A DNA stretch of 64,000 bases from Paenibacillus sp. RC334 (lineage in GTDB: Bacteria; Bacillota; Bacilli; Paenibacillales; Paenibacillaceae), in the NCBI RefSeq assembly GCF_030034735.1, contig NZ_CP125370.1:5627001-5691000 (forward strand). The letters run 5' to 3'. The position numbers and the translations under genes were made by a program. The notes beneath the pieces were generated by a model. That model made no database searches and was not told the origin of the DNA. It worked only from the letters and a program-made list of their open reading frames with translations. Position 1 is the stretch's first letter. The number at the start of each line of letters is the position of its first letter. Below, in pieces: positions 35,945-45,572 of this stretch.

Positions 35945-36844
35945 GTGAAAAGAGTAAAGAACGAAGATCACTTCGACATCGTGGAAGACCATTATTTCAC
36001 AGCTACTGAATTGGAAAAATCCAGCGCGATATGGCCAGTCAGGCTCGGTATGGATATTTCCAAGACCAGCTGTCATGTCGGCCCCAAGGCTGTGCCTTAT
36101 TTCTATTTAATTTTTGTGCTTGACGGTCAGGCTGAGTTTATTTATAAGCAAAAGAAATATCATGTGCAAAAGTCCGACCTGTTCTGCTTCTTCCCGCATC
36201 TTGCACATGAATATTACACGGATCAGGAGAACCCGCTGCAAAAGGTATGGATTGCTTTTGAGGGACCCAAATCCCTTGCGCTGCTGGAGCGAATCGGGAT
36301 TAAGCCCTGTACGCCTTTTTTGGCCAACGCAGTAAGCGAGGAAGTCACTGGACTCATCTCGAATTTGTTTTCCATTGTAAATGACAACAGCAGACGTGAC
36401 AGCGATCTCTCGCGTCTCATTACACTGCACCAGATTTTCGAGGAGCTGTCCCGCACCACATCGGACACACTACGCAATTCTGTATGCTCCGACTATTGGC
36501 TACAGCAGGGGAAAGATTACATTGATATGCACTATTGTGACCGCATTACGATTGAACAGATTGCCGAGCATGTAGGCGTGGATCGCGCGCATTTTTCACG
36601 CAAATTCCATTCCACCTTCCTGATTTCCCCCGCCAAGTATTTGCAAAACCTCAAAATCGATGAGGCCAAAAGATTGCTGGAGCAAACGACTTACAATTTG
36701 TCGATCATTGCCCAGTCCATCGGCTACACGGATATGTCCACCTTTTCCAAGGCATTTAAGAAAACGGCAGGGATTCCGCCACGTGAGCATCGGTTCCGAC
36801 ATCAAGCCCGGCAAGAGTTCCACACGCCAACGCTTAGCATGTAG
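35945..36844 (+). CDS. AraC-family transcriptional regulator
   Basis: The 299-residue protein starts at GTG with GGAGAGG ten bases upstream. The N-terminal arabinose-binding-type cupin (PYFYLIFVLDGQAEFIYKQK, FPHLAHEYY) is followed by two HTH motifs (IAEHVGVDRAHFSRKFHSTF and IAQSIGYTDMSTFSKAFKK) and ends near HRFRHQARQEF. It may control the PTS/glycosidase genes upstream or another sugar locus; a 13-bp inverted repeat lies in its promoter. Confidence 0.85.
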   Translation: MKRVKNEDHFDIVEDHYFTATELEKSSAIWPVRLGMDISKTSCHVGPKAVPYFYLIFVLDGQAEFIYKQKKYHVQKSDLFCFFPHLAHEYYTDQENPLQKVWIAFEGPKSLALLERIGIKPCTPFLANAVSEEVTGLISNLFSIVNDNSRRDSDLSRLITLHQIFEELSRTTSDTLRNSVCSDYWLQQGKDYIDMHYCDRITIEQIAEHVGVDRAHFSRKFHSTFLISPAKYLQNLKIDEAKRLLEQTTYNLSIIAQSIGYTDMSTFSKAFKKTAGIPPREHRFRHQARQEFHTPTLSM

Positions 36845-36921
36845 CGAGGCGTGGCAAGGTGTGGAAAAACAGCATCTGGATAATAGTATGGGTATGCTTG
36901 CATGGAGTTCAGCAGCGATAC

Positions 36922-36957
36922 AGGAGAACAACCGTGTACGGTGGTTCTCCTTTTTTT
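36922..36957 (+). terminator. Terminator after the AraC gene
   Basis: GGAGAACaACCG and CGGTgGTTCTCC pair with a TGTA loop and run into TTTTTTT. Confidence 0.88.
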
Positions 36958-37034
36958 ATGACCTGATCCTAATTCCGATTTGGTTCTTAGCCCTTTCAAC
37001 GCTATAATAGGCATCAAACCAACAGGAAAGGTAC

Positions 37035-39347
37035 GTGAAACAAATGCTGCGATTCAATGCGATACGTACGGGCTATCTGCTGGGCATCTCACTGGTACTG
37101 GCCGCGATTATTTATTTTTTCGCCTCCAATTGGGGTGGGCTGGATCGGACGGCCAAAATTGTGCTGGCTGCTGCGCTTATCGTTCTGTTCTATGGTTTGT
37201 CCTTTGTATTTGCACGTGTACGCGCTGTTCCCAGTCAGCAAGCCTTTCTGTCGAATGTATTTCTGGTAGCTGGCTGTATAGCCTTTGGCGTTTCCGTGGC
37301 GTTGCTTGGTCAAATATACAATTCCCACGCGGATAGTTACGGGTTGTTTTTAATTTGGTCGGTTCCGGCTCTGCTGCTAAGCTGGATTACCCGCTACAAT
37401 CCTTTTTATATGCTGTCTTTTGTGCTGATTCATCTCGCCTTGTGGCTCTACTTTTACCCTACGATGCAAAGCGCGCCTTACAGCGAACTGGAATCTTTGT
37501 CCATCGCCGGATTGTTCGCACTGGTCAATCTGGTGTTGTTTCTATTGACATTCCTTCATCGCATACATTCTGGACCGCTGAAAAATATGAGCTTTATCGT
37601 TTTCCATATAGCCGTGCTGACGATGACTAACTCTTTTGCATTGGATGAATATGGTCTCATTATGAACATACCATGTATCGCTGTAATCGCTATTGGATTT
37701 TATGTGTTTACCAAGGTCCGACTGAGTAAAACGCTGCTCACCTTGAATGCATTGGCGACCTCCGCTTTTGCTGTCTTTAAATTTATCGAGCTGGCGGAAG
37801 CGTACTCTTCATCGCTGTTCTTTGTCTTTGGGTTGATTTTTGTGGCGCTGCTGTTGACGGGTAATGTATGGTTTTTCCGTTATTTGAATCGTTTGGGGAA
37901 AACACCGCCGGAAGCTGGGGAAATATCCAACGAGAACAAAGGGGATATCGCAAAATCCGATACGGAGACAACGGGCATCAGTACATCAAAGACTGAGACA
38001 ACCGTTCCCGAAGAACGTAGCAGTGAATGGATCAGCAAAACCGTATCCCGCGTGATCAAAGTGGTTGGAGTGCTGATTGGAAGTATATCCCTGATCGGAC
38101 TGATTAACATTAGCACGAATGTAAACCACACCGAATATGTACTGTTGGGTGTGTCGTTGCTGCTTATGATTTCGATGATTGTCATTCCGGAATCCAAGCT
38201 GGATTCTGTAATACGTTATACCCTGTTGACGATCAGCTATATTACAGGCTGGGCAGCCATTTTATGGTCAGATATAACGTTGCTTTCGGTATTATTTCTG
38301 ATCGTTTCCATCGCCGGATGGTTTCGCTCCAAAGGGAAAAGGCAACTCTTTTTTACCTATACCTTTGTAAACCTGAATTTGGCGACCATTCTATTTCAGC
38401 AGTTTCAGGAGTGGGATTCTTGGAACTGGTCCTTTGAGTACATTATCCTTTCTCTTTTCTTGGTCAATGCTGTGCTGTATGCAGCAAGTTATTTTATACC
38501 CAAGACGGCATCGCGGGAACACCTTCGGGATAGCTCCTTATTTTTCAGCTTGCTGTTTATGTTTTGGGCGACCTTTTTCAAGGATGTCATTCCACACTCT
38601 TATGTGCTGATTAACATTCTTTATTTCGTTATCGTTACAGGCATGGTCTTTGCCTTCATCCGACTAAAACATAGATCGGAGGCCATCACAAGCGTAGCGT
38701 TCTGGTTTATTTTTATTGGCTTCAAATACTATGATTTGTTGTGGACGCTACTGTATAAGTCCTTTACGCTGGCGCTGCTGGGTATCATTGCACTCGGAAT
38801 TACGTGGTGGGCGGATCGGCGGATGGCCCATAGCGGCAAGACAGCGTTTGAGGCCGACCACCGCAGCTTTAGCTTCATGCGCTTAAGCCCGCTGCTGATC
38901 GCTGTAGTCATCGTGCTACAGCTCGGTGTGATCGGCTATCAGACCGTGAGAAGTGAAACCCTGCTTGCCACAGGCGCTTCCATCAAGCTCAAACTGGCTC
39001 CTGTAGACCCTCGCTCTCTGTTACAAGGCGATTATGTCATGCTGAATTACGATATCTCTACCCCTTTTTCGCAGGACAATTGGAACCGGGGCAAGGTTAA
39101 AGTCGTTCTCACGCCGGGTAGCCAAGGAGTATATATCGCTGATCGACTGTACCAGGATGGTGAAAAGCTTTCCAATCATGAGGTTATTCTAAATGGACAA
39201 TGGAATGGTTCACGTATTCAGTACGGTATTGAGAATTATTTCATCCCTGAGGGAACCGGGCGTAATGTTGAACAGAACGCTCATTATGCCTACATTCGGG
39301 TAAGTCAGAACGGGGATGCGTTGCTGGAACGGCTGTCAGACAGCTAA
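37035..39347 (+). CDS. Polytopic membrane protein with DUF2157 and GDYXXLXY domains
   Basis: The 770-residue protein starts at GTG after AGGAAAGG. An N-terminal DUF2157-type membrane region (FFASNWGGLDRTAKIVL) is followed by many helices, a polar Glu/Thr/Ser-rich cytoplasmic loop near 300-335, a DUF4401-like membrane half, and a C-terminal extracytoplasmic GDYXXLXY domain (SLLQGDYVMLNYDIS). Function is unknown; in other genomes DUF2157/DUF4401 proteins and GDYXXLXY proteins are usually neighbours, here they are fused. Single-gene unit between two terminators. Confidence 0.85.
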   Translation: MKQMLRFNAIRTGYLLGISLVLAAIIYFFASNWGGLDRTAKIVLAAALIVLFYGLSFVFARVRAVPSQQAFLSNVFLVAGCIAFGVSVALLGQIYNSHADSYGLFLIWSVPALLLSWITRYNPFYMLSFVLIHLALWLYFYPTMQSAPYSELESLSIAGLFALVNLVLFLLTFLHRIHSGPLKNMSFIVFHIAVLTMTNSFALDEYGLIMNIPCIAVIAIGFYVFTKVRLSKTLLTLNALATSAFAVFKFIELAEAYSSSLFFVFGLIFVALLLTGNVWFFRYLNRLGKTPPEAGEISNENKGDIAKSDTETTGISTSKTETTVPEERSSEWISKTVSRVIKVVGVLIGSISLIGLINISTNVNHTEYVLLGVSLLLMISMIVIPESKLDSVIRYTLLTISYITGWAAILWSDITLLSVLFLIVSIAGWFRSKGKRQLFFTYTFVNLNLATILFQQFQEWDSWNWSFEYIILSLFLVNAVLYAASYFIPKTASREHLRDSSLFFSLLFMFWATFFKDVIPHSYVLINILYFVIVTGMVFAFIRLKHRSEAITSVAFWFIFIGFKYYDLLWTLLYKSFTLALLGIIALGITWWADRRMAHSGKTAFEADHRSFSFMRLSPLLIAVVIVLQLGVIGYQTVRSETLLATGASIKLKLAPVDPRSLLQGDYVMLNYDISTPFSQDNWNRGKVKVVLTPGSQGVYIADRLYQDGEKLSNHEVILNGQWNGSRIQYGIENYFIPEGTGRNVEQNAHYAYIRVSQNGDALLERLSDS

Positions 39348-39440
39348 CCGGAGATCATGGAGCACATCGTACCCAGTGGGGTCTTATCCTGCTGTTGTAC
39401 GTCACGCCTGCATGATGCGAAGATCCAGTCGTCATTACAA

Positions 39441-39498
39441 AAAACAGGCTGAACCAAGCCCCTCCATTACTGGAGAGTCACTTGGTTCAGCCTGTTTA
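39441..39498. terminator. Bidirectional terminator, 17-bp perfect stem
   Basis: AAACAGGCTGAACCAAG (39442-39458) and CTTGGTTCAGCCTGTTT (39481-39497) are exact complements, between two convergent genes. Confidence 0.92.
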
Positions 39499-39563
39499 CT
39501 TTTACAGTACAGTGGGAGGACGCCCCTTATGAATTGCCTTCTTCATCTTACGCTCAGCCCCGC

Positions 39564-40511
39564 CTATGCGTCTCTCGACCATGCCACAATCCCTTGGATA
39601 TCCTCCGGCTGAGTCCGGCAACAACCACCAATCAGACGGGCTCCTGCTTCATACCATTGGCGGGCACTCTGCCCGAACGTCCCGGTACAGCTCGTACCGT
39701 GCCATGTCTTGGTAACCGGGTCATATTCCTCCCCCAGATTGGGATACACCACCACGGGCTTATCTGTATGACTGCGCATTTCGTGGATGAGTGATGGAAT
39801 GTACTGCGGCAAAGTACAATTAATACCTACGGCAGCCACTTGCTCATGCTCATCCAGCCATTCGGCGCAATCAGCGGCGGACTCCCCATTGCTGATGTGC
39901 TGCCCATCCTTTGCACTAAAGCTGATCCAGGCATACGTACCGGGAAATTCCTTTAGCAATCGCGTGATGGCCTTGGCTTCGACCAGACATGGTATTGTTT
40001 CACAGGCTAAAATGTCTGCGCCCGCCTCAATCAGCGCTTTCATACGCGGTCGGTGAAACTCGACAAGCTGCTCTTCGCTCAGCTTGTAATCACCACGGTA
40101 TTCAGATCCATCCGCCAAAAACGCCCCGTAGGGGCCGACGGAGGCCGCGACCAGCGGTTTGGGACGCTGCTGTTGTTTTGCACCAGCCGTAATGTCTGCC
40201 CAAAATTCATCCCGCGCCTGTACGGCAATCCGTACCGAGGACTGAATCAACTCCAGCGCTTCATTTTCGCTTAAACCCCGTTTGACGTAGCCTTCAACGG
40301 TAGCCTGATAGCTCGCAGTGATCGCGCAGTCTGCCCCCGCTTCGAAATAGTCTCTATGCACACGCTTGATAGACTCCGGGTGCTCATGAAGTATTTTAGC
40401 CGACCATAAGCTGTCGTTCAGATCATGCCCGTGACGCTCCAGCTCCGTAGCCATTGCGCCATCCAGCACGATCAGCGAAAATTCGTCCAGTATATGCTGT
40501 ATCGGATTCAT
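39564..40511 (-). CDS. mmuM: Homocysteine S-methyltransferase
   Basis: The 315-residue cytosolic enzyme transfers a methyl group from S-methylmethionine (or SAM) to homocysteine, giving methionine. The zinc ligands are in GINCT (about residue 228) and GGCCRT near the C-terminus; LDGAMATELERHG and AGADCAITASYQATVEGY are family segments. An S-methylmethionine permease, often adjacent, is absent. Start is supported by AGGAGG just before the ATG. Confidence 0.92.
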   Translation of the reverse strand: MNPIQHILDEFSLIVLDGAMATELERHGHDLNDSLWSAKILHEHPESIKRVHRDYFEAGADCAITASYQATVEGYVKRGLSENEALELIQSSVRIAVQARDEFWADITAGAKQQQRPKPLVAASVGPYGAFLADGSEYRGDYKLSEEQLVEFHRPRMKALIEAGADILACETIPCLVEAKAITRLLKEFPGTYAWISFSAKDGQHISNGESAADCAEWLDEHEQVAAVGINCTLPQYIPSLIHEMRSHTDKPVVVYPNLGEEYDPVTKTWHGTSCTGTFGQSARQWYEAGARLIGGCCRTQPEDIQGIVAWSRDA

Positions 40512-40674
40512 AGGTTCCTCCTGCTTGTTTCCTCTATTTAACCCACTGATTAAGTGGGGTTTAATGATTTATATTATAGCATGTATGTTGGTGAGTACCT
40601 CTCATTTTCCCATCTGATGTAACGTATAAATTTTTTAAATTAGTTTCATAAGTTAAATTAATTACATATTGTTC

Positions 40675-40764
40675 TTTTTTTCACAAAGTCATTTTACTAT
40701 AAAGGTGCAAACCAACACTTTGGCCAAAAGATCAGGGAATTGCATAGTCACTTTTGTGAAAAAA
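40675..40764. promoter_or_regulatory. Inverted repeat around the AEC-permease promoter
   Basis: TTTTTTTCACAAAGT (40675-40689) and ACTTTTGTGAAAAAA (40750-40764) are reverse complements apart from one extra T, about 60 bases apart and 23 bases before the permease ATG. The position suggests operators for the CitT/DcuR-type regulator encoded downstream. Confidence 0.45.
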
Positions 40765-40786
40765 GGTACAAGAGAGGGTTTTATCT

Positions 40787-41842
40787 ATGTCTTTACTAGA
40801 AATGATTACAGCGACCTTAACAGATAACAAAATTGTCAGTTCTATTGCTTCCACCGTTTTTATTATCCTTCTTGGTTTCTTTTGCCGCAAGAAGGGGATT
40901 TTTAACGCAGCAGTAGGAAAGTTGTTATCCAAGGTTGTTCTAACCGTGGCTCTACCAGCACTAGCCTTTAATTCTTTCATGCAAGATATTAATCCTATAA
41001 TGTTAAAACAAGGTATGAATGTTTTAATATGGGGTATTCTCATTTATATTATTCTCATCTTTATTTCAAAACCTTTCTTCCTGAGCTACGACAAGGATAA
41101 ACAGGATGTTTTACGAGTGTTGACTATTTTCGGTTCTACTACTTTTTTCGGAATTCCAATTGTCGGGGCCATTTATGGGCCTACCGGAGTTATGTACAGT
41201 TCCATTTTTAATATAGGCTACCGCATTTTCTTATACTCCTATGGCTATATCAAAATGAGCGGCTTAAAAATGGAGCTTAAAAATCTCAAAACCATGTTTT
41301 TAAATCCGATTGTTATCGCCACTTTTCTAGGCTTATTTGTTTGGTTGCTTCAGGGCTATTTGCCACAAATGAGCGTAGCTACAGAGGATGGGGCCATTCA
41401 GCAGTTTGCTTTTCTAAGAATTGATCAAACCGCTGTCTGGTTGTTCAAGCCCATGACCTACCTTGCTGGGCTAGCTTCTCCATTAGCCTGGTTATCGATT
41501 GGCTCGACATTGGGTGAGATCAGCTTCAAATCGGCAGCTACTGATAAGACCTCTTGGTATTACAGCATAGTTAAAGTTTGGCTTGTACCCATTGTTAACA
41601 TCATTTTACTGGCCTTGTTGACTGTATCTCATATTCTGTCAGTCGATTCTGTCGCTTTATCTACTATTGTCATTATGATGGCTACTCCTACAGCTACCGT
41701 AGCGGCAGCCTATGCCATCAGTTTTGACAAGGAAGCCATATTGACATCCAATGCATCGCTTCTATCTACTATAACTTCTGTCGTCATGATTCCAGTTTGG
41801 ATCATCACGCTAAATATCATTGATAAAATTGGCATTTTCTAA
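40787..41842 (+). CDS. Auxin efflux carrier (AEC) family transporter, malate-permease type
   Basis: The 351-residue protein has ten predicted helices in the AEC arrangement: an N-terminal ILLGFFCRKKGIFNAA, SKVVLTVALPALAFNSF and a C-terminal half starting around FKPMTYLAGLASPLAWLSIG, with MMATPTATVAAAYA. Bacterial members move malate, lactate or related organic acids. It is followed 17 bases later by a D-2-hydroxyacid dehydrogenase, and a citrate/malate-type two-component system is encoded convergently, so an organic acid substrate is likely. Confidence 0.85.
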   Translation: MSLLEMITATLTDNKIVSSIASTVFIILLGFFCRKKGIFNAAVGKLLSKVVLTVALPALAFNSFMQDINPIMLKQGMNVLIWGILIYIILIFISKPFFLSYDKDKQDVLRVLTIFGSTTFFGIPIVGAIYGPTGVMYSSIFNIGYRIFLYSYGYIKMSGLKMELKNLKTMFLNPIVIATFLGLFVWLLQGYLPQMSVATEDGAIQQFAFLRIDQTAVWLFKPMTYLAGLASPLAWLSIGSTLGEISFKSAATDKTSWYYSIVKVWLVPIVNIILLALLTVSHILSVDSVALSTIVIMMATPTATVAAAYAISFDKEAILTSNASLLSTITSVVMIPVWIITLNIIDKIGIF

Positions 41843-41859
41843 ATCAGGGGGAAAACAAC

Positions 41860-42879
41860 ATGTTAAAAATCATTTGCTATGGTGTCCGTTCTTATGAGCA
41901 ACCATATTTCCATGACCTCAATAAATATAACTTCCAACTAACGTTGGTAGAAGAACTGTTAACCTCCAGCAATGCAGAGTTGGCACAGCATCACGATGCC
42001 GTTTTGTTAAGAGGAAACTGTGCCGCGAATCGAGAGAATCTCACGAAATTTAAGGAATACGGCATTCAATATGTTTTCACCAGAACGGTCGGAATCAACC
42101 ACATTGATTTGGATGCCTGCAGCGAATTCGGAATGAAGGTCGCACGCGTGCCATCCTACTCTCCGAATGCCATCGCGGAGCTATCCTTAACTCTGGCTAT
42201 GATGCTGTTTCGTCATACAGCTTATATGACTGCCAAAAGCTCGTTCAAAAATTTCATTGTGGACGAGCATACATTCAGCAAAGAGATCCATAACTGTAAA
42301 GTTGGGATCATCGGGGTCGGTCGCATTGGTCTGACGGAAGCCAAATTGTTTAAAGGCTTAGGAGCATCTGTTATTGGCTATGATGTGTACCAATCCGACA
42401 TAGCCAAGGAAGTCATTCCATTTACAACCTTAGATAAACTACTGGCAGAGAGTGATATCGTCAGTGTGCACGTTCCTTATCTGCCGAGACAGAACGACAA
42501 AATGATTAATGCCAGCTTTTTAGAAAAAATGAAAAAGGGCTCTATTCTAATCAATACTTCACGTGGCGAATTACAAGATAACCAAGCCATTTTGGACGCT
42601 TTGCTTAGCAACCATCTGGAAGGCTTCGCTACGGATGTCTTCCCTAAAGAAGATGAATTATTTTTCAGAGCATTTGACCCATGGCAAATGCTCCCCGATC
42701 CAACGATCCAGAAGCTTATTGAGCTGTATCCAAGAGTTTTGGTTACGCCTCATGCCGGCTCGAATACCGTTACGGCGCTATCCAACATGATTGAAACCAG
42801 CTACGACAACTTCCATGATATACTCACGGCCCAATCTTCGGATAATCTGGTCCCACTTCCTGTTCTTTCTATGAACTAA
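41860..42879 (+). CDS. D-2-hydroxyacid dehydrogenase (D-lactate dehydrogenase type)
   Basis: The 339-residue NAD-dependent enzyme has FTRTVGINHIDLDAC, the nucleotide motif GIIGVGRIG with the acidic residue in GYDVYQ, the catalytic Arg in NTSRGE and the catalytic His in TPHAGS. It resembles D-lactate or D-2-hydroxyisocaproate dehydrogenases and VanH. Coupled to the AEC permease, it may interconvert an imported or exported 2-hydroxyacid and its keto acid. AGGGGG precedes the ATG. Confidence 0.88.
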   Translation: MLKIICYGVRSYEQPYFHDLNKYNFQLTLVEELLTSSNAELAQHHDAVLLRGNCAANRENLTKFKEYGIQYVFTRTVGINHIDLDACSEFGMKVARVPSYSPNAIAELSLTLAMMLFRHTAYMTAKSSFKNFIVDEHTFSKEIHNCKVGIIGVGRIGLTEAKLFKGLGASVIGYDVYQSDIAKEVIPFTTLDKLLAESDIVSVHVPYLPRQNDKMINASFLEKMKKGSILINTSRGELQDNQAILDALLSNHLEGFATDVFPKEDELFFRAFDPWQMLPDPTIQKLIELYPRVLVTPHAGSNTVTALSNMIETSYDNFHDILTAQSSDNLVPLPVLSMN

Positions 42880-42906
42880 TCAGGAAGCTCAACACTCTCG
42901 TTGGAC

Positions 42907-42957
42907 AAAAGAGAACCGCTATTTCCAGAATTACAATGGAAATAGCGGTTCTTTTAA
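42907..42957. terminator. Bidirectional terminator, convergent operons
   Basis: GAACCGCTATTTCC (42913-42926) and GGAAATAGCGGTTC (42938-42951) are exact complements with AAAAGA/TTTT flanks. The regulator stop codon lies inside it. Confidence 0.92.
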
Positions 42958-43668
42958 ATTAGGATTCACCTGATAGAGCATTAGCGGCCTTCCAACCTTG
43001 TGGTATTCTATAGATTCAATCAAGAAGCTATCCTCCACCAGGAATTGGATATATTTTTTTACCGTAATACGAGACAGGTCCACTTCTCTAGCTAAGGCTT
43101 CGACGGAAAATGGACCGTCCAGCTCTTGGATGCTTTTCAGTATCGTGGTCATGGTCAGTTTCGACAAATTTTTGGACAGGTTTCTGGAAAGATTCTTGGA
43201 TAGGTTTTCAGAAGGTTCTTTCTTCTCCATACCCGTATGCTCTTCTTTATTAAAATAGTGATCAATGACAGCTTGATTAATTCCGTTCCCTTCCTCCATC
43301 ACCGTAGCCAAACGCTGGATTTTCTCAACAGCCAGCTTAAAGCGTTCGAATGTAAAAGGTTTAATTAAATAGTCCGCAACTCCATAAAAAACAGCTTCCT
43401 TCACCGTTTGAATATCTTTTGCAGCCGTAATTAAAATAACCGACGCGTGATACTGATGCTCCTGAATATGTGATAATAAAGTCAATCCGCTTTTTCCGGG
43501 TAAATAAACGTCAAGTAATACCAGATCTGGTGTCCATTTTTGAAGACAATCCTGTGCCTTCTTGACAGTATCTGCCCTACATACAACATCCAAATTGTCC
43601 ATGCGTTCAATAAACTGTTGATTTAGCTCAGCAACCATGGGATCATCCTCAACAATCAAAACCTTCAT
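42931..43668 (-). CDS. CitT/DcuR/MalR-type response regulator
   Basis: The 245-residue regulator has a receiver with Asp53 (LVLLDVYLPGKSG) and Lys103 (LIKPF), and a C-terminal winged helix of the citrate/C4-dicarboxylate type (FSVEALAREVDLSRITVKKY, KVGRPLMLYQV). The linker carries four tandem NLSK/NLSR units (43159-43206), an unusual repeat. Start overlaps the kinase stop by four bases (ATGA). It probably controls the permease/dehydrogenase operon, whose promoter has an inverted repeat. Confidence 0.9.
   Translation of the reverse strand: MKVLIVEDDPMVAELNQQFIERMDNLDVVCRADTVKKAQDCLQKWTPDLVLLDVYLPGKSGLTLLSHIQEHQYHASVILITAAKDIQTVKEAVFYGVADYLIKPFTFERFKLAVEKIQRLATVMEEGNGINQAVIDHYFNKEEHTGMEKKEPSENLSKNLSRNLSKNLSKLTMTTILKSIQELDGPFSVEALAREVDLSRITVKKYIQFLVEDSFLIESIEYHKVGRPLMLYQVNPNLKEPLFPL
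43159..43206 (-). repeat. Four 12-bp coding repeats (NLSK)x4 in the regulator linker
   Basis: Residues 155-170 read NLSKNLSRNLSKNLSK. Twelve-base repeats of this kind can change copy number by slippage without altering the frame. Confidence 0.85.
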
Positions 43669-45314
43669 TCATTTGTCACCTCCAATGTACAGGGCAACTC
43701 TACATATATACTTGTTCCCAGACCCGGTTGGCTGTCAAGCTCAATGATCCCCTGATGATTTTCTACCATGGTTCTAACCAGATTCAAGCCGTAGCCTCTG
43801 TCTTCACCTTTGGTTGAGAAGCCATGCTCGAATATTCTTTTTTGCATTTCATAATCAATCCCCATACCATTATCTTTCACTTTCAGAATGAATACATTTC
43901 CCTCACATTCATAGTTCAATTTCAACTCAATTCTACCAGGTTGTTTTTTTTGTAAAATCGAGTCTATGGCGTTGTCAAAAAAATTGCCCAGTATGTGTAT
44001 GACATCATGAACGATGTCCTGCATCTCCACATTGGAGACGTTTGAACTTTCTTCAAGAAGAACCGAAATATTCTGTTCGCGTGCTTCGTTGATCTTACCC
44101 ATAATAAAACCTGCTAATGCCGGAACTTTAATTCTCTCGGTCAAAAACCCTACCTCATTTTGATATCGGTGAGTTAGCTGCTGGATATACTGACTAACCT
44201 CCGTATATTGCCTCATTTCAATCAACCCGGATATCACGTGCATTTTGTTCATAAATTCATGGGTCTGTCCGCGCAGGGAGTTAATATAATATTTTGTACC
44301 ACTTAACTGGTTGCTAAGATGAATCATCTCGGATTGGTCTCGCAGCGTTGCAACTGCTCCAAAAAACTCATTTTCAATATACATAGGGGTTACTGTCGCA
44401 ATGACTTCTATACCATTCACATAAAATGAGCGATCCTTGATCTTCTTCTTGTCATCAAACACTCTCTTGAAGAGCACATTATAAAAGTTGGTATCGACCT
44501 GCTCGCCAATCGGGGCTTCCATGTCCTGGTTCGCCAATTGATACTTGGCCTGAGCTTCTTTGTTCATGAGTATAATTTTCTTGTCAGCCGAAATGGCTAT
44601 AATTCCTTCAGCGACCTCATTTTCAATAATTTCTTTTTCACGTAATCGTGCTGCTATTTCTTGCGGCTCAAGCCCGAATAAAATCGTTTTGATTTTTTGA
44701 GCCAGGATGATAGCGCCCAGAACCCCACTAAAGAGCCCAAGCATCAGTCCTCCAAAAATGGTATACTGCGCCTGCATCAAATCATGATTCAGGGTTCTCA
44801 TGGTCAGTCCTACACATACAATGCCAATGACCTCATTCTGTTTATTAAATATCGGCGTAAAATATCGGTAGCCTTTGCCTAAAATACCTATATTTTCGGA
44901 AAAATGGCCCTGACCGGATAGCGCTCTTCTGGCATCATTCAGATCAGAGAACGGTTTGCCAACCATCGTTTCATCCGGATGGGATAGTCGAATTAAATCA
45001 CGGTTCAGAATGACAACAAAATCTACATTAACGTTATTCATTACTCTGAGCGAATAGTCCTGGATCTGCTTCACAGGAACTCCATGCTCAACATTTCGAA
45101 TGACATCGCTGTCACTTGCAATGACCTTGGCAATACCCGAAAGTTTTTCCTTCGTATTATCAAAATGCTTGTTAATCACGAAATTACGAATGAGAAGCAA
45201 GGATATAATTAAGGAAATAATAATAACTAAAACAACCAAAATAATAATCATAAACTGTAGCGAAACTTTGAATTGTCGTCTCGGTTTCGACTTACCTTTA
45301 AATCTCAACCCCAT
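43665..45314 (-). CDS. CitA/DcuS/MalK-type sensor histidine kinase
   Basis: The protein (about 549 residues) has a helix near 22-45, an extracytoplasmic PAS-like sCache sensor (about 50-180, with RDLIRLSHPDETMVGKPF and HFSENIGILGKGYRYFTPIF), a second helix, a cytoplasmic PAS (about 225-330), a SPOB_a-type dimerisation segment with the phospho-His in RGQTHEFMNKMHVISGL, and an HATPase (NFFDNAIDSI, DNGMGID, GYGLNLVR). This family senses citrate, malate or other C4/C6 acids outside the cell. The open frame begins with a GTG one codon earlier. Confidence 0.92.
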   Translation of the reverse strand: MGLRFKGKSKPRRQFKVSLQFMIIILVVLVIIISLIISLLLIRNFVINKHFDNTKEKLSGIAKVIASDSDVIRNVEHGVPVKQIQDYSLRVMNNVNVDFVVILNRDLIRLSHPDETMVGKPFSDLNDARRALSGQGHFSENIGILGKGYRYFTPIFNKQNEVIGIVCVGLTMRTLNHDLMQAQYTIFGGLMLGLFSGVLGAIILAQKIKTILFGLEPQEIAARLREKEIIENEVAEGIIAISADKKIILMNKEAQAKYQLANQDMEAPIGEQVDTNFYNVLFKRVFDDKKKIKDRSFYVNGIEVIATVTPMYIENEFFGAVATLRDQSEMIHLSNQLSGTKYYINSLRGQTHEFMNKMHVISGLIEMRQYTEVSQYIQQLTHRYQNEVGFLTERIKVPALAGFIMGKINEAREQNISVLLEESSNVSNVEMQDIVHDVIHILGNFFDNAIDSILQKKQPGRIELKLNYECEGNVFILKVKDNGMGIDYEMQKRIFEHGFSTKGEDRGYGLNLVRTMVENHQGIIELDSQPGLGTSIYVELPCTLEVTNE

Positions 45315-45572
45315 CACCTAGCTTCTTTCTCAAGCTCTCCATTGGGAAGAAGAGCATGTCTTCTATCCTATTAATTCCTTGATATTCGACACTGTTTGAC
45401 AATTTCCCTCTTAATCTGCAAACTTTAAGAGCTCCAATGACAACAAACGGAGCCTCTATCTGAAATAAAACAATATGCTGAATAAGGAAGAACTAATTCT
45501 CCATTTCGTTCATTTTGAATAAGTGAGATATTGCTCACTAGATACACATGGATGTTTCGGTAAAATAAACAT
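45315..45572. other. Upstream region of the two-component operon, no gene seen
   Basis: AT-rich spacer between the kinase start and the pyrD terminator. The minus-strand frame 45425-45694 crosses the terminator and the pyrD end and is not credible. Confidence 0.5.
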
